Shown here piece by piece: positions 8,073 to 15,778 of a stretch of DNA of 34,649 bases. Source of the stretch: Bacteroidetes bacterium HGW-Bacteroidetes-6 (GTDB taxonomy: Bacteria > Bacteroidota > Bacteroidia > Bacteroidales > DTU049); NCBI GenBank assembly GCA_002842495.1, contig PHDB01000038.1, forward strand, positions 1 through 34,649, in the 5' to 3' direction. Below the pieces are notes generated by a model that saw only the letters and a program-made list of their open reading frames with translations, was not told the DNA's origin and did not search any database. Position 1 is the first letter of the stretch. Every line of letters begins with the position of its first letter. The position numbers and the translations under genes are program-made.

Positions 8073-10106
8073 ATGAAAAAAATATATGCATTTCTGGCTT
8101 GTCTGCTTGTGACTGCAAGTCTTATAGCACAAAATGTCGAATTCACCAAAGCCAATTTCTCCGACAAAAAAGGGCTGAAAGAAGCTCTCAATAATATCAA
8201 AGCGGGCGATGCCAATTTTGCTAAAGGAAAGGGTATGTATATGGAAGCTATCAACTCCTATACAAAGGCCAATAATTTTAACCCAAACAACGCGTTGCTG
8301 AATTACAAAATGGGCGTTTGCTATCTTTCTTTCGATAAGGAAAAGGCTCTCACCTTTCTCAAAAAAGCTGAAGACCTCAATCCGCATTGTGCCCCCGATT
8401 TGTATTTACAATTGGGGATAGCCTATCATCAAAATCACGATTTTGAGAAAGGAATGGAAAAATACAAAGCTTACAAAAACAAACTTACACCTAAGGAATA
8501 TAGCGAAATTGCTCCAACCTTGAATAAGAAAATACAAGAGTGCGAGGTTGGTGCTGAATTGATAAAAAAACCAGTGAAAGTCTTTATCGACAATTTGGGA
8601 ACATCAATCAACTCTCTATATCCTGAATACTGCCCCATTGTAAATGCCGATGAGTCTATGCTTATTTATACGAGTCGGCGCGACAATACCACTGGAGGTA
8701 AGCGCGACCCGCAGGATCAGAAGTTTTACGAAGACATCCTTATTGCCGATAAAATAAGCGATGACTGGAAAGTTTCCAATCCCGGAAAACCATTAAACAG
8801 CGATTTGCACGATGCTACTGTTGGTTTGAGCCCCGATGGGCAAACACTTTATATTTACAAAGGCGAAAATGGTGGCGACCTATACGAATGTAAGCTCAAA
8901 GGAAGCGAATGGGGAAAGCCCGAACGCATGAATAAAAACATCAATTCAAAATACCACGAAAGTTCTGCGTCGCTCGGTCCCGATGGTCGCACACTTTATT
9001 TTGTAAGCGACAGACCTGATGGTGTTGGAGGCCGCGATATATATGTATCGTATCTTGATAAAAAAGGAAACTGGGGCGAACCCATCAATCTGAAAGAAAT
9101 CAATACCATTTACGACGAAGAAGCTGTTTTTATTCACCCTGATGGACGCACCCTTTATTTCAGTTCGCAAGGTCACAAAACCATGGGTGGTTTCGATGTG
9201 TTTAAAACTGTTTATGAAAATGGCAAATGGAGTGAACCTCAAAATTTGGGATACCCTATCAATACTGCCGACGACGATGTATTTTTCTCAATTACTGCCA
9301 GCGGTCTTCATGCTTTCATGAGTTCAGCTCGTGCAGGTGGTTATGGCGAACAGGATATATATTTAATAACCTTCCTCACCGAAAAGCCAGTGGTTACCAA
9401 TTCGGAGGATAATCTCATCGCATGGCGTACCGAGCCTGTAAGCGAAACCGTCATTGAACAAACAGTTTCGGTAAACAATGCTTCGCTTACCCTACTCAAA
9501 GGTCGTATCCTCGACGACGATACCAAAAAGCCCATCGAAGCTCAGATTATTCTTACCGACAATACCAAAAACGAAGAACTTGCTACCTTTACTTCAAACA
9601 GCGCAACGGGTAAATACCTTGTTTCGCTGCCAAGTGGCAAAAACTACGGTATTGCTGTGAAAGCCGATGGATACCTGTTTCATTCCGAAAACTTCGACAT
9701 CCCAAATGCTGCGGCTTATCAGGAAATTGAAAAGGATATTTATTTGAAGAAGGTCGAAGTGGGGAAAGAAATTGTACTTAAAAACATTTTCTTCGATTTC
9801 AACAAAGCCACACTGCGTCCTGAATCAAAAGCAGAACTCGAAAATCTTACTCAGCTGATGCGCGAAAACCCAACGCTGAAAATTGAAATATCGGGTCACA
9901 CTGACAATGTTGGCTCTGCAGCATACAACAAAACACTTTCCGAGCAGCGTGCCAAAGCTGTGGTTGATTATTTGATCAAAGCCGGTATTGCAGCCGATCG
10001 AATGACATCGGTTGGCTATGGATTCGACAAACCCATTGCTTCAAATGCAACCGAAGAAGGCCGACAACTCAATCGCCGTACGGAATTCAAGATTACTAGT
10101 AAGTAA
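8073..10106 (+). CDS. OmpA-family protein with TPR, PD40 propeller and CRD domains (PorE-like)
   Basis: 677 residues. Signal peptide 1-20 (ends SLIAQ, no lipobox Cys at the cut site). TPR-like helices cover about 45-170. Five PD40/WD40-like blades cover about 185-440, each marked by S-P-D-G-x-T-L-Y or a variant plus G-G-x-D-I-Y. A carboxypeptidase-regulatory-like fold covers about 470-560, and an OmpA C-terminal peptidoglycan-binding domain covers 567-677 with GHTDN and the NRR-E motif. This order is that of PorE (PG1058 in Porphyromonas gingivalis), a T9SS component. Paralogues with the same architecture and other roles are common in Bacteroidota, so I do not assign the symbol. It is probably anchored to peptidoglycan in the periplasm and co-transcribed with the TPR gene 17 bases upstream. 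Confidence 0.88.
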   Translation: MKKIYAFLACLLVTASLIAQNVEFTKANFSDKKGLKEALNNIKAGDANFAKGKGMYMEAINSYTKANNFNPNNALLNYKMGVCYLSFDKEKALTFLKKAEDLNPHCAPDLYLQLGIAYHQNHDFEKGMEKYKAYKNKLTPKEYSEIAPTLNKKIQECEVGAELIKKPVKVFIDNLGTSINSLYPEYCPIVNADESMLIYTSRRDNTTGGKRDPQDQKFYEDILIADKISDDWKVSNPGKPLNSDLHDATVGLSPDGQTLYIYKGENGGDLYECKLKGSEWGKPERMNKNINSKYHESSASLGPDGRTLYFVSDRPDGVGGRDIYVSYLDKKGNWGEPINLKEINTIYDEEAVFIHPDGRTLYFSSQGHKTMGGFDVFKTVYENGKWSEPQNLGYPINTADDDVFFSITASGLHAFMSSARAGGYGEQDIYLITFLTEKPVVTNSEDNLIAWRTEPVSETVIEQTVSVNNASLTLLKGRILDDDTKKPIEAQIILTDNTKNEELATFTSNSATGKYLVSLPSGKNYGIAVKADGYLFHSENFDIPNAAAYQEIEKDIYLKKVEVGKEIVLKNIFFDFNKATLRPESKAELENLTQLMRENPTLKIEISGHTDNVGSAAYNKTLSEQRAKAVVDYLIKAGIAADRMTSVGYGFDKPIASNATEEGRQLNRRTEFKITSK

Positions 10107-10125
10107 AGTGTCATTTGCTACTTTG

Positions 10126-10152
10126 AAAACCGCTCCTTTCGGGAGCGGTTTT
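10126..10152 (+). terminator. Intrinsic terminator after the OmpA-family gene
   Basis: AAAACCGCTCC at 10126-10136 pairs with GGAGCGGTTTT at 10142-10152 around a five-base loop, followed by more T residues. Eleven perfect pairs plus a T tract make this a strong Rho-independent terminator, 20 bases past the stop. It may also act weakly on the convergent gene at 10255. Confidence 0.9.
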
Positions 10153-10254
10153 TTTATTGTCGTCTTTTTCGCAACCAACTCCTATCGATCGTACCGACAT
10201 TGAAATGTCTTGAAGCCATCACGTTAATATTCCAGCGTAGAAAATATCAGATTT

Positions 10255-10776
10255 CTACAGACCTTCGTCGTACCAGCCGGCATACATCATATAATTGCCG
10301 GATATCCGCTTCACTTCTCCTTCGAGTAATGAAATATCAAGCGATTTGATCTTCTTTGCCGGCATTCCTCCGTACACACTCCCCGACTCCACTACAACAC
10401 CTTTGGTGACAACAGCGCCGGCGGCTATAATAACATTATCCTCAACCACAACATCATCCATGATAATTGCCCCCATACCGACCAGCACATTGTTGCCTAT
10501 GGTACAGCCATGTACGATTGCACCATGTGCAATCGACACATTATTGCCTATGCTCACCGGCGATTTCTGGTATGTGCAGTGAATTACCACATTGTCCTGA
10601 ATATTTACATTGTCGCCTATACGGATGGAGTGAACATCACCCCGTATGACGGCGTTGAACCAGACACTGCAGTTGCTTCCCATTACCACATCGCCGGTAA
10701 TGGTTGCATTTTCGGCAATCACACAATTATTGCCCCACACGGGAAGTATTCCGTTGACTTTTTTAATGAGTGGCAT
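10255..10776 (-). CDS. Gamma-carbonic-anhydrase-like hexapeptide-repeat protein
   Basis: 173 residues, the normal size for the YrdA/PaaY/CaiE branch of gamma-carbonic anhydrases. Residues about 10-140 show left-handed beta-helix hexapeptide periodicity (repeating I/V-G-x-N/D). The zinc ligands are present as His66, His84 and His89, and Arg45 and Asp47 match conserved active-site positions. The protein should form a cytoplasmic trimer with metal sites at the interfaces. Many family members have no proven carbonic anhydrase activity, so hydration of CO2 is possible rather than shown. The gene is monocistronic, convergent with the OmpA-family gene, and has a -7 box 17 bases before its ATG. Confidence 0.9.
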   Translation of the reverse strand: MPLIKKVNGILPVWGNNCVIAENATITGDVVMGSNCSVWFNAVIRGDVHSIRIGDNVNIQDNVVIHCTYQKSPVSIGNNVSIAHGAIVHGCTIGNNVLVGMGAIIMDDVVVEDNVIIAAGAVVTKGVVVESGSVYGGMPAKKIKSLDISLLEGEVKRISGNYMMYAGWYDEGL

Positions 10777-10792
10777 CGCATATAAATATCTG

Positions 10793-10800
10793 CAAAGTTA
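10793..10800 (-). promoter_or_regulatory. -7 box of the gamma-carbonic-anhydrase-like gene
   Basis: The minus strand reads TAACTTTG, an exact TAnnTTTG match, 17 bases upstream of the ATG at 10776. This predicts a leader of about 10 nt. No TTG was seen at the -33 distance. Confidence 0.55.
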
Positions 10801-10862
10801 GAAAAAAAGAAACGGCTGATCCGGTTCCGTTAAAACTGCCTCTGTATCCAAATCACGGCTTT

Positions 10863-11657
10863 TCAGTGACGACCTTTTTTCAGCTCATCCATTTCGTTTT
10901 GCATCTTATAAACCAGGGCAGTCAGTTTTCCCAGGCTCATTTCATCAGGTTCGGGTAGTGAAAACGAGATATAACCCAAAGCCTTCCATACTTCCGAAAC
11001 AATATCAACAGATATTGTGTAGGGGGCATACTCGGGATTATCCGATTTCATAATCAGTGTATTTTCATCTTTACTGAACAGCCGCTTATAAACGACACCA
11101 TCATCCTGCGTTATCAGCACATACGTTTTACCATCTTTTATTTCATGCCAGTCCCTGACATATTCGCAGATAATATAAGAATCAGGCAGCACAGGTAACA
11201 TACTATCGCCTGTTATCTGAAAAGCACGGTAGGATCTTTCATTCCCTAGCTCGGAGACGGGAAGACCGAATCGGGGAAGAGTTTCCATAAAATCGGGATC
11301 GGAATAACCTTTCAGGTAACCGGCCGAAGCCTTTACCGGAACCAATGTGATAAGCTCTTTGTTGTCGCGGTCAACAAGAGTTGTTAGCACCCGGAGTCCT
11401 TTTCCTTCAATATCGGCGACCCGCCGGCTGTTTTTTTCTGTTTCCACGTCATTCAGATCCAGATTCACAAGATCATCTATGCTGACATCAAAATAATATG
11501 CAAGCGTCCGCAGCACCGGCAATTTTGGAACAGCCCGTCCTTCCTCATAAGAGCCTATCATTGCTCTGTTTACGCCAATTTTATCTGCCAACTGATCCTG
11601 CGTCAGCCCATGCGATCTGCGCAAGTTTTTGATATTCAAGCCCAACAGGTTATTCAT
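10863..11657 (-). CDS. LexA-like transcriptional repressor: XRE HTH plus S24 autopeptidase
   Basis: 264 residues from the ATG at 11657. An in-frame ATG at 11675 is rejected because AGGAGG lies between the two, spaced 7 bases from 11657. Residues 5-63 are an XRE helix-turn-helix (LTQDQLADKIGV). Residues about 105-215 are an S24 peptidase domain with a probable Ala112-Gly113 cleavage bond, nucleophile Ser152 (GDSMLP) and general-base Lys191 (VVYKRL). All residues for RecA-stimulated self-cleavage are therefore present, as in LexA and phage repressors. The last 25 residues look like an extra charged helix. It diverges from a DNA repair/modification operon and the shared promoter carries a palindrome, so it is probably the autorepressor of that operon, released on DNA damage. 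No phage genes are nearby. Confidence 0.9.
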   Translation of the reverse strand: MNNLLGLNIKNLRRSHGLTQDQLADKIGVNRAMIGSYEEGRAVPKLPVLRTLAYYFDVSIDDLVNLDLNDVETEKNSRRVADIEGKGLRVLTTLVDRDNKELITLVPVKASAGYLKGYSDPDFMETLPRFGLPVSELGNERSYRAFQITGDSMLPVLPDSYIICEYVRDWHEIKDGKTYVLITQDDGVVYKRLFSKDENTLIMKSDNPEYAPYTISVDIVSEVWKALGYISFSLPEPDEMSLGKLTALVYKMQNEMDELKKGRH

Positions 11658-11664
11658 AAAAAAA

Positions 11665-11670
11665 CCTCCT
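11665..11670 (-). promoter_or_regulatory. Strong Shine-Dalgarno sequence of the S24 repressor
   Basis: The minus strand reads AGGAGG followed by seven bases (all T) and ATG. This is a perfect SD at optimal spacing. No other gene in the window has one, and Bacteroidota genes normally lack it. It decides the start at 11657 and suggests unusually efficient translation or foreign origin. Confidence 0.75.
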
Positions 11671-11679
11671 CTCATTTTA

Positions 11680-11708
11680 TTAGCATACTAAAAATATTAG
11701 TATATTTG
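11680..11708. promoter_or_regulatory. Palindromic operator overlapping the divergent promoter
   Basis: ATACTAA at 11685-11691 and TTAGTAT at 11697-11703 form a perfect 7-bp inverted repeat with a 5-base centre. A further TTAG at 11680-11683 forms an overlapping palindrome with CTAA at 11688-11691, so half-sites TTAG/CTAA/TTAG are interlocked. The plus-strand -7 box TATATTTG (11701-11708) begins inside the right arm, so a dimer bound here would block transcription of the radical-SAM operon. The minus strand reads TATTTTTA across the centre as a candidate -7 element for the repressor itself. This is the expected layout for an autoregulated repressor; binding is inferred. Confidence 0.72.
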
Positions 11709-11774
11709 AGGGCAAAAATAGACATAAATCAGCAAAATCACAAAAGAAATTTTCCAATACAGAATGAAAGCAAT

Positions 11775-13034
11775 ATGAACGAGGACACGCTAAAAAAACT
11801 GGAAATCCTTGCAGGGGCTGCAAAATACGATGTATCGTGTGCTTCAAGCGGAAGCAACCGGAGCAATACGGGAAACGGTATCGGCAACGCCTCTCCGATG
11901 GGTATTTGCCATAGCTTCACCGAGGACGGGCGCTGCATCTCGCTGTTCAAAATAATGCTCACCAATCACTGCTTGTACGATTGTGCTTATTGCGTCAACC
12001 GAAGAAGCAACGATATCCGGCGAACAACTTTTACTGTCAGGGAACTTACAGAACTCACCATATCATTCTATAGAAGGAATTACATAGAAGGTCTGTTCCT
12101 CAGCTCGGGAATAATAAAAAGCCCGGATCACACGATGTCACGGATGATCGGGGTGGCAAAATCCTTGCGAACCGAACACCGATACAACGGCTACATCCAT
12201 CTGAAAAGTATTCCCGGAGCAAGCCCTGAACTTGTTCGTGAGGCTGGTCTGTATGCAGACCGTCTGAGTGTGAATGTTGAGATCCCCACTGAGGAGAATT
12301 TAAAAATACTGGCCCCGGAAAAAGACTACACCAGCATTTTTACGCCCATGAATTCCATTCATCAGGGAATTCTTGAAAGCAGCGAAGACCGGAAGAAGTT
12401 TCGCTCGGCCTCAAAATTTGTTCCGGCGGGTCAGAGCACCCAACTCATTATCGGAGCCACACCCGATACCGACAGACGGATACTGAATTTAGCTTCGGAT
12501 TTATACGGAAATCAGCAACTGAAGCGTGTCTATTATTCGGGCTATGTGCCTGTAAACACTTCCGACAGCCGACTCCCGGTCATTGATAAGGTTCCTCTGA
12601 AAAGAGAAAACCGTCTTTACCAATCCGACTGGCTCATGAGGTTCTATTTTTTCAGGGTGGATGAAATCGTAAACGACGAACATCCTAATCTGGATCTGGA
12701 AATAGATCCCAAATTAAGCTATGCAATCCGCAATCCCTGGATGTTTCCGGTGGACATTAACAAAGCGCCCTACGAGCTCATTTTAAGAGTGCCGGGCATT
12801 GGGGTAAGGTCGGCCAAACTGATTATTGCTTCAAGGCGATACGGAAGAGTCAATGCAGGCCAACTTACAAAAATGGGCGTTGTCATGAAGCGGGCCCGTT
12901 ATTTCATCACATGCAACGAGCTGAGTTCCCCTACGGTGAATGAAATAAAACCCGAAAACCTGCGGCGAATGTTTTCCGAAAAAACAAGACCTCAAAAAAC
13001 AGAGAAATATCCCGGGCAGCTAAAACTATTTTGA
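11775..13034 (+). CDS. Putative DNA modification/repair radical SAM protein (TIGR03916-like)
   Basis: 419 residues from the ATG at 11775. The longer frame to 11610 overlaps the repressor gene and has no support. Cys66-x3-Cys70-x2-Cys73 is the radical-SAM 4Fe-4S motif inside MLTNHC-YDCAYC. A TIM-barrel-sized region runs to about residue 300, and residues about 325-355 form a helix-hairpin-helix DNA-binding motif (RVPGIGVRSAKLI). This matches the family of radical-SAM plus HhH proteins found with TIGR03915 proteins, as here. The reaction is not established; spore photoproduct lyase is a distant precedent for radical-SAM DNA repair. A four-codon mini-ORF (ATG at 11764) ends with TGA overlapping this start codon. 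Transcription is probably controlled by the divergent S24 repressor. Confidence 0.9.
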   Translation: MNEDTLKKLEILAGAAKYDVSCASSGSNRSNTGNGIGNASPMGICHSFTEDGRCISLFKIMLTNHCLYDCAYCVNRRSNDIRRTTFTVRELTELTISFYRRNYIEGLFLSSGIIKSPDHTMSRMIGVAKSLRTEHRYNGYIHLKSIPGASPELVREAGLYADRLSVNVEIPTEENLKILAPEKDYTSIFTPMNSIHQGILESSEDRKKFRSASKFVPAGQSTQLIIGATPDTDRRILNLASDLYGNQQLKRVYYSGYVPVNTSDSRLPVIDKVPLKRENRLYQSDWLMRFYFFRVDEIVNDEHPNLDLEIDPKLSYAIRNPWMFPVDINKAPYELILRVPGIGVRSAKLIIASRRYGRVNAGQLTKMGVVMKRARYFITCNELSSPTVNEIKPENLRRMFSEKTRPQKTEKYPGQLKLF

Positions 13035-13057
13035 GTTTTCCGATAAAAACAAGAGCA

Positions 13058-13828
13058 ATGAATATCTGGTCGTACGACAATACGTTTGAAGGATTCCTGA
13101 CACTGGTATTTCAGTGTTATGACAGGAAATTGTTCCCGGATAAGATACTGAGGAATGATGCTGATCAGTACACCCTTTTTAAAGCCGGTTACGATGTGAT
13201 CAGCGATGAAAAAAGAGCGAAAAGAGTATGGGACGGGCTTCACACAAGAATTTCAGCAGAAAGTTGCCGGATACTCTATTATGCCTTTCTTTCGGAAATA
13301 CCGGATATAGAAAATGAGATTTTGAATTATATACGAAAAGTGTTTGAATCCCGGACAAATATTGAGATGGATTTCCGAAGCAACGAAGTGCTGGAAATGT
13401 TCAAAACAGGCAAGAAAGTGAGTCGCGAAGCTCACAGGATACTCATGTTCACCCGGTTCCAAAAAACAACCGATGAGATTTACTACGCATCCTTTGATCC
13501 CAGATACAATGTTTTACCGCTGACCATAAAACATTTCGAGAATCGTTTTGCCGACCAGAAATGGATCATTTACGATACACGAAGAAATTTCGGGTTCTAC
13601 TATGATATGAAGGACACTCGTGAAATGAAACTCGTCAACAGCCAGATCGATTACGCCACCGGCAGGATTGACGAAAGCATCCTGGACAAGGACGAGTTGC
13701 TTCTGCAGGAGCTCTGGAAAAGCTATTTCGATTCCATGTGCATAAAAGAAAGGATAAATCCAAAACTTCACGTACAGCTTTTACCCAAACGATTCTGGAA
13801 ATACCTGCCGGAAAAAAACCGGGGTTGA
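13058..13828 (+). CDS. DNA metabolism protein with DUF4130-type domain (TIGR03915-like)
   Basis: 256 residues from the ATG at 13058, 23 bases after the radical-SAM stop. The frame extends to a TTG at 13031 overlapping that stop, but the family normally begins close to the YD-x-x-FEGFL motif, which supports the ATG. Family features visible are this N-terminal motif, a central helical region with conserved Arg/Lys, and the C-terminal R-I-N-P-x-L-x-x-QLLPKRFWKYLPE block. The family is nearly always encoded beside the TIGR03916 radical-SAM protein, and in some lineages is fused to a uracil-DNA-glycosylase-like domain, which is absent here. Its biochemical role is unknown. Most likely it handles the DNA lesion or substrate for the radical enzyme. 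Confidence 0.88.
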   Translation: MNIWSYDNTFEGFLTLVFQCYDRKLFPDKILRNDADQYTLFKAGYDVISDEKRAKRVWDGLHTRISAESCRILYYAFLSEIPDIENEILNYIRKVFESRTNIEMDFRSNEVLEMFKTGKKVSREAHRILMFTRFQKTTDEIYYASFDPRYNVLPLTIKHFENRFADQKWIIYDTRRNFGFYYDMKDTREMKLVNSQIDYATGRIDESILDKDELLLQELWKSYFDSMCIKERINPKLHVQLLPKRFWKYLPEKNRG

Positions 13829-14061
13829 ATATTGTTATTGTTGGCCGATTTCACTATCAAACATACATCCGGAAACAATTCACATCTTACATTTCACTGC
13901 CCCGTATGCAAAAAAATCATGTAATAAAGCATCGTGTTAACTTTGCGTATTATCAAGACACAGGTATTTAATCGCTTTACTACTTGCAAACCACTACATG
14001 AAACGTGCTTTTTGTTTTGAATCGATGAATATAAAATTACTCCCATTTTCCTAATTCTTCC

Positions 14062-14069
14062 TACCTTTA
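14062..14069 (+). promoter_or_regulatory. Candidate -7 box before the surE-lpxB-comEC operon
   Basis: TACCTTTA matches TAnnTTTG with one mismatch and lies 11 bases before the ATG at 14081, so the leader would be only a few bases long. A perfect TAACTTTG occurs further upstream at 13938-13945 and could be an alternative start point. Confidence 0.4.
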
Positions 14070-14080
14070 CAAAAAAATCC

Positions 14081-14740
14081 ATGAAAAACCTGTTCCTTAT
14101 CCTTTTGGTGGCTGCATTTGCATTCAATGCCAATGGGCAGAAGACAAAAGTTACAGAAAGTACCGAAAAAATCGGAAACGGAAAAAACAACTGCCTTGTT
14201 GTTAATATTGCTGAAGCCAATGCCGACGATATTATCAAAGAGTGGAAAGACAAAATGAAAGGCTTTGGCGCCAAAGTTTCAGGAAAATCGGAAATGATGG
14301 CCGACGATGCTACCATTCTCGCTATTTCTTCAAACACCATTGATGTTTACTCAGTAACGGAACAAAAAGACGGCTATGTGAAATTTATGGTTGCCTTCGA
14401 CCTTGGCGGAGCATATCTCAATTCGAAAGAACACACCAGCGGATATAAAGCAGCCGAGAAAATGATATACGATTTTGCGATCGCCATGGCTAAAGATGCT
14501 GTCAACAAGCAACTCAATGCACAAAAAGAAATGGTAAGTAAAACAGAAAAAAACATCAAAGATCTTGAAAAAGAAAATGAAAAACTGGCAAAAGATATTG
14601 AAGACTATAAAAAAAGGATAGAGGATGCTGAGAAAAAAACCGAAGAAAATAAATCGAGCATCGAAACTGAAAACAAAAATCTAGAGGAACAAAATTCGGC
14701 TCTGAAAGACCTCGAAAAAAAGTTCAATGCCGTTGACTAG
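14081..14740 (+). CDS. Secreted protein of unknown function with C-terminal coiled coil
   Basis: 219 residues. Residues 1-19 form a signal peptide (ends FNANG, then Q). The middle part, about 20-140, is a mixed alpha/beta region I do not recognise, with a conserved-looking DLGGAYL stretch near residue 107. From about 145 to 215 the protein is almost pure Lys/Glu/Asn heptads, a long coiled coil with no Pro or Gly. There is no lipobox and no second membrane segment, so it should be soluble in the periplasm. Its stop is 4 bases before the surE ATG, which makes it the likely first gene of the envelope operon. A scaffold role is plausible from the coiled coil, but no function can be assigned. Confidence 0.8.
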   Translation: MKNLFLILLVAAFAFNANGQKTKVTESTEKIGNGKNNCLVVNIAEANADDIIKEWKDKMKGFGAKVSGKSEMMADDATILAISSNTIDVYSVTEQKDGYVKFMVAFDLGGAYLNSKEHTSGYKAAEKMIYDFAIAMAKDAVNKQLNAQKEMVSKTEKNIKDLEKENEKLAKDIEDYKKRIEDAEKKTEENKSSIETENKNLEEQNSALKDLEKKFNAVD

Positions 14741-14744
14741 AACT

Positions 14745-15506
14745 ATGGAAAAACTCATTCTTGTTACCAATGACGACGGCATAGATGCCCCGGGGATTAA
14801 ATTTCTTATTTCTTTTCTCAGACCGCTGGGACGAATTGTGGTTGTAGCTCCCCAAACCGGGATGTCAGGGATGGGTCATGCCGTCACCATTTCAACACCG
14901 TTACGGATAAAACAGCTTGCTTCTGAAAATGGCATCGACAAATACAAAACCAATGGCACACCAGCCGATTGTGTTAAACTGGCACTTAATCAGATACTCG
15001 ACAAAAAGCCCGACCTGATTGTGAGCGGTATTAACCACGGAAGCAATCATTCTATAAACATTCTTTACAGTGGAACCATGGCTGCAGCTATCGAAGGAGC
15101 TATGCAAAACATACCTGCTATTGGATTCTCGATGTTCAATTACGACACAAAACTCGATTTTTCATTTGCAGGAACGTATATAAAACAAATCTGCCAAAAC
15201 ACCTTGGAATCGGGATTACCGGCCGGCACCTGTCTCAATGTAAATTTTCCTGACAACTCAAGTCCGAAAGGTATTAAAATATGTCGGCAAAGCATTGGAT
15301 TTTGGGACGAAGGTTTTGAAAAAAGAATCGATTTGCACCAGAAACCATACTATTGGCTCAAAGGCGAATTTATCGTACCTGACCAAAGTAGCAACACCGA
15401 CGACTATGCACTCAAAAACGGCTATATTAGTATTGTCCCGGTTACGATCGACCTTACTGCACATCAAAATATTGAATCACTCAAAAAAACATACAACGAT
15501 ATATGA
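14745..15506 (+). CDS. surE: 5'/3'-nucleotidase SurE
   Basis: 253 residues from the ATG at 14745; an earlier in-frame ATG at 14727 lies inside the preceding gene. The SurE signature is complete: VTNDDGIDAPG at 8-18, metal ligands Asp10, Asp11, Ser41 and Asn97, and SGINHGSN with the following YSGTMAAAIEG helix. The family dephosphorylates nucleoside 5'- and 3'-monophosphates with a divalent metal, acts as a cytoplasmic dimer or tetramer, and is linked to stress survival. It shares an ATGA stop/start overlap with the small membrane protein gene downstream, so translation is coupled. The surE-lpxB neighbourhood is common in Bacteroidota. Confidence 0.96.
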   Translation: MEKLILVTNDDGIDAPGIKFLISFLRPLGRIVVVAPQTGMSGMGHAVTISTPLRIKQLASENGIDKYKTNGTPADCVKLALNQILDKKPDLIVSGINHGSNHSINILYSGTMAAAIEGAMQNIPAIGFSMFNYDTKLDFSFAGTYIKQICQNTLESGLPAGTCLNVNFPDNSSPKGIKICRQSIGFWDEGFEKRIDLHQKPYYWLKGEFIVPDQSSNTDDYALKNGYISIVPVTIDLTAHQNIESLKKTYNDI

Positions 15507-15778
15507 GAGAGTTTTTTAAACGCGATAATATTTGGCTGGGTATTGTAATGGCGCTTGTGTTGCCTGTTATTTTTTACTTTCTCATCACTTTGATTAGTGG
15601 ATTCTTCAGCACAAAACCGCTTAAAGAAAGCACAATCCAACTTTTGGCACTAGCAGTCAACCTTATTCCTTTCCGATACTACCTTATTCGTGTAAAGGCC
15701 GATAAAACCGGCAGGGGTATTTTGCTTGTAACATTTGTTTTTGCACTTGTTTACTTTTATTTCAACTGGAGTGCATGA
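15503..15778 (+). CDS. Small three-helix membrane protein of unknown function
   Basis: 91 residues with three hydrophobic helices (about 12-34, 44-58 and 70-88), separated by short Lys/Arg-rich turns, and no signal peptide. It overlaps surE by ATGA at its start and lpxB by ATGA at its end, so it is translated as part of the same chain. Because LpxB acts at the inner membrane, a small inner-membrane partner or regulator of lipid A synthesis is conceivable. That is context only; I recognise no family. Confidence 0.85.
   Translation: MREFFKRDNIWLGIVMALVLPVIFYFLITLISGFFSTKPLKESTIQLLALAVNLIPFRYYLIRVKADKTGRGILLVTFVFALVYFYFNWSA

Noticed and set aside
10863..11657. S24 repressor as the edge of a prophage
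   Set aside because: No integrase, terminase, structural gene or attachment repeat is present; both flanks are housekeeping-type genes.
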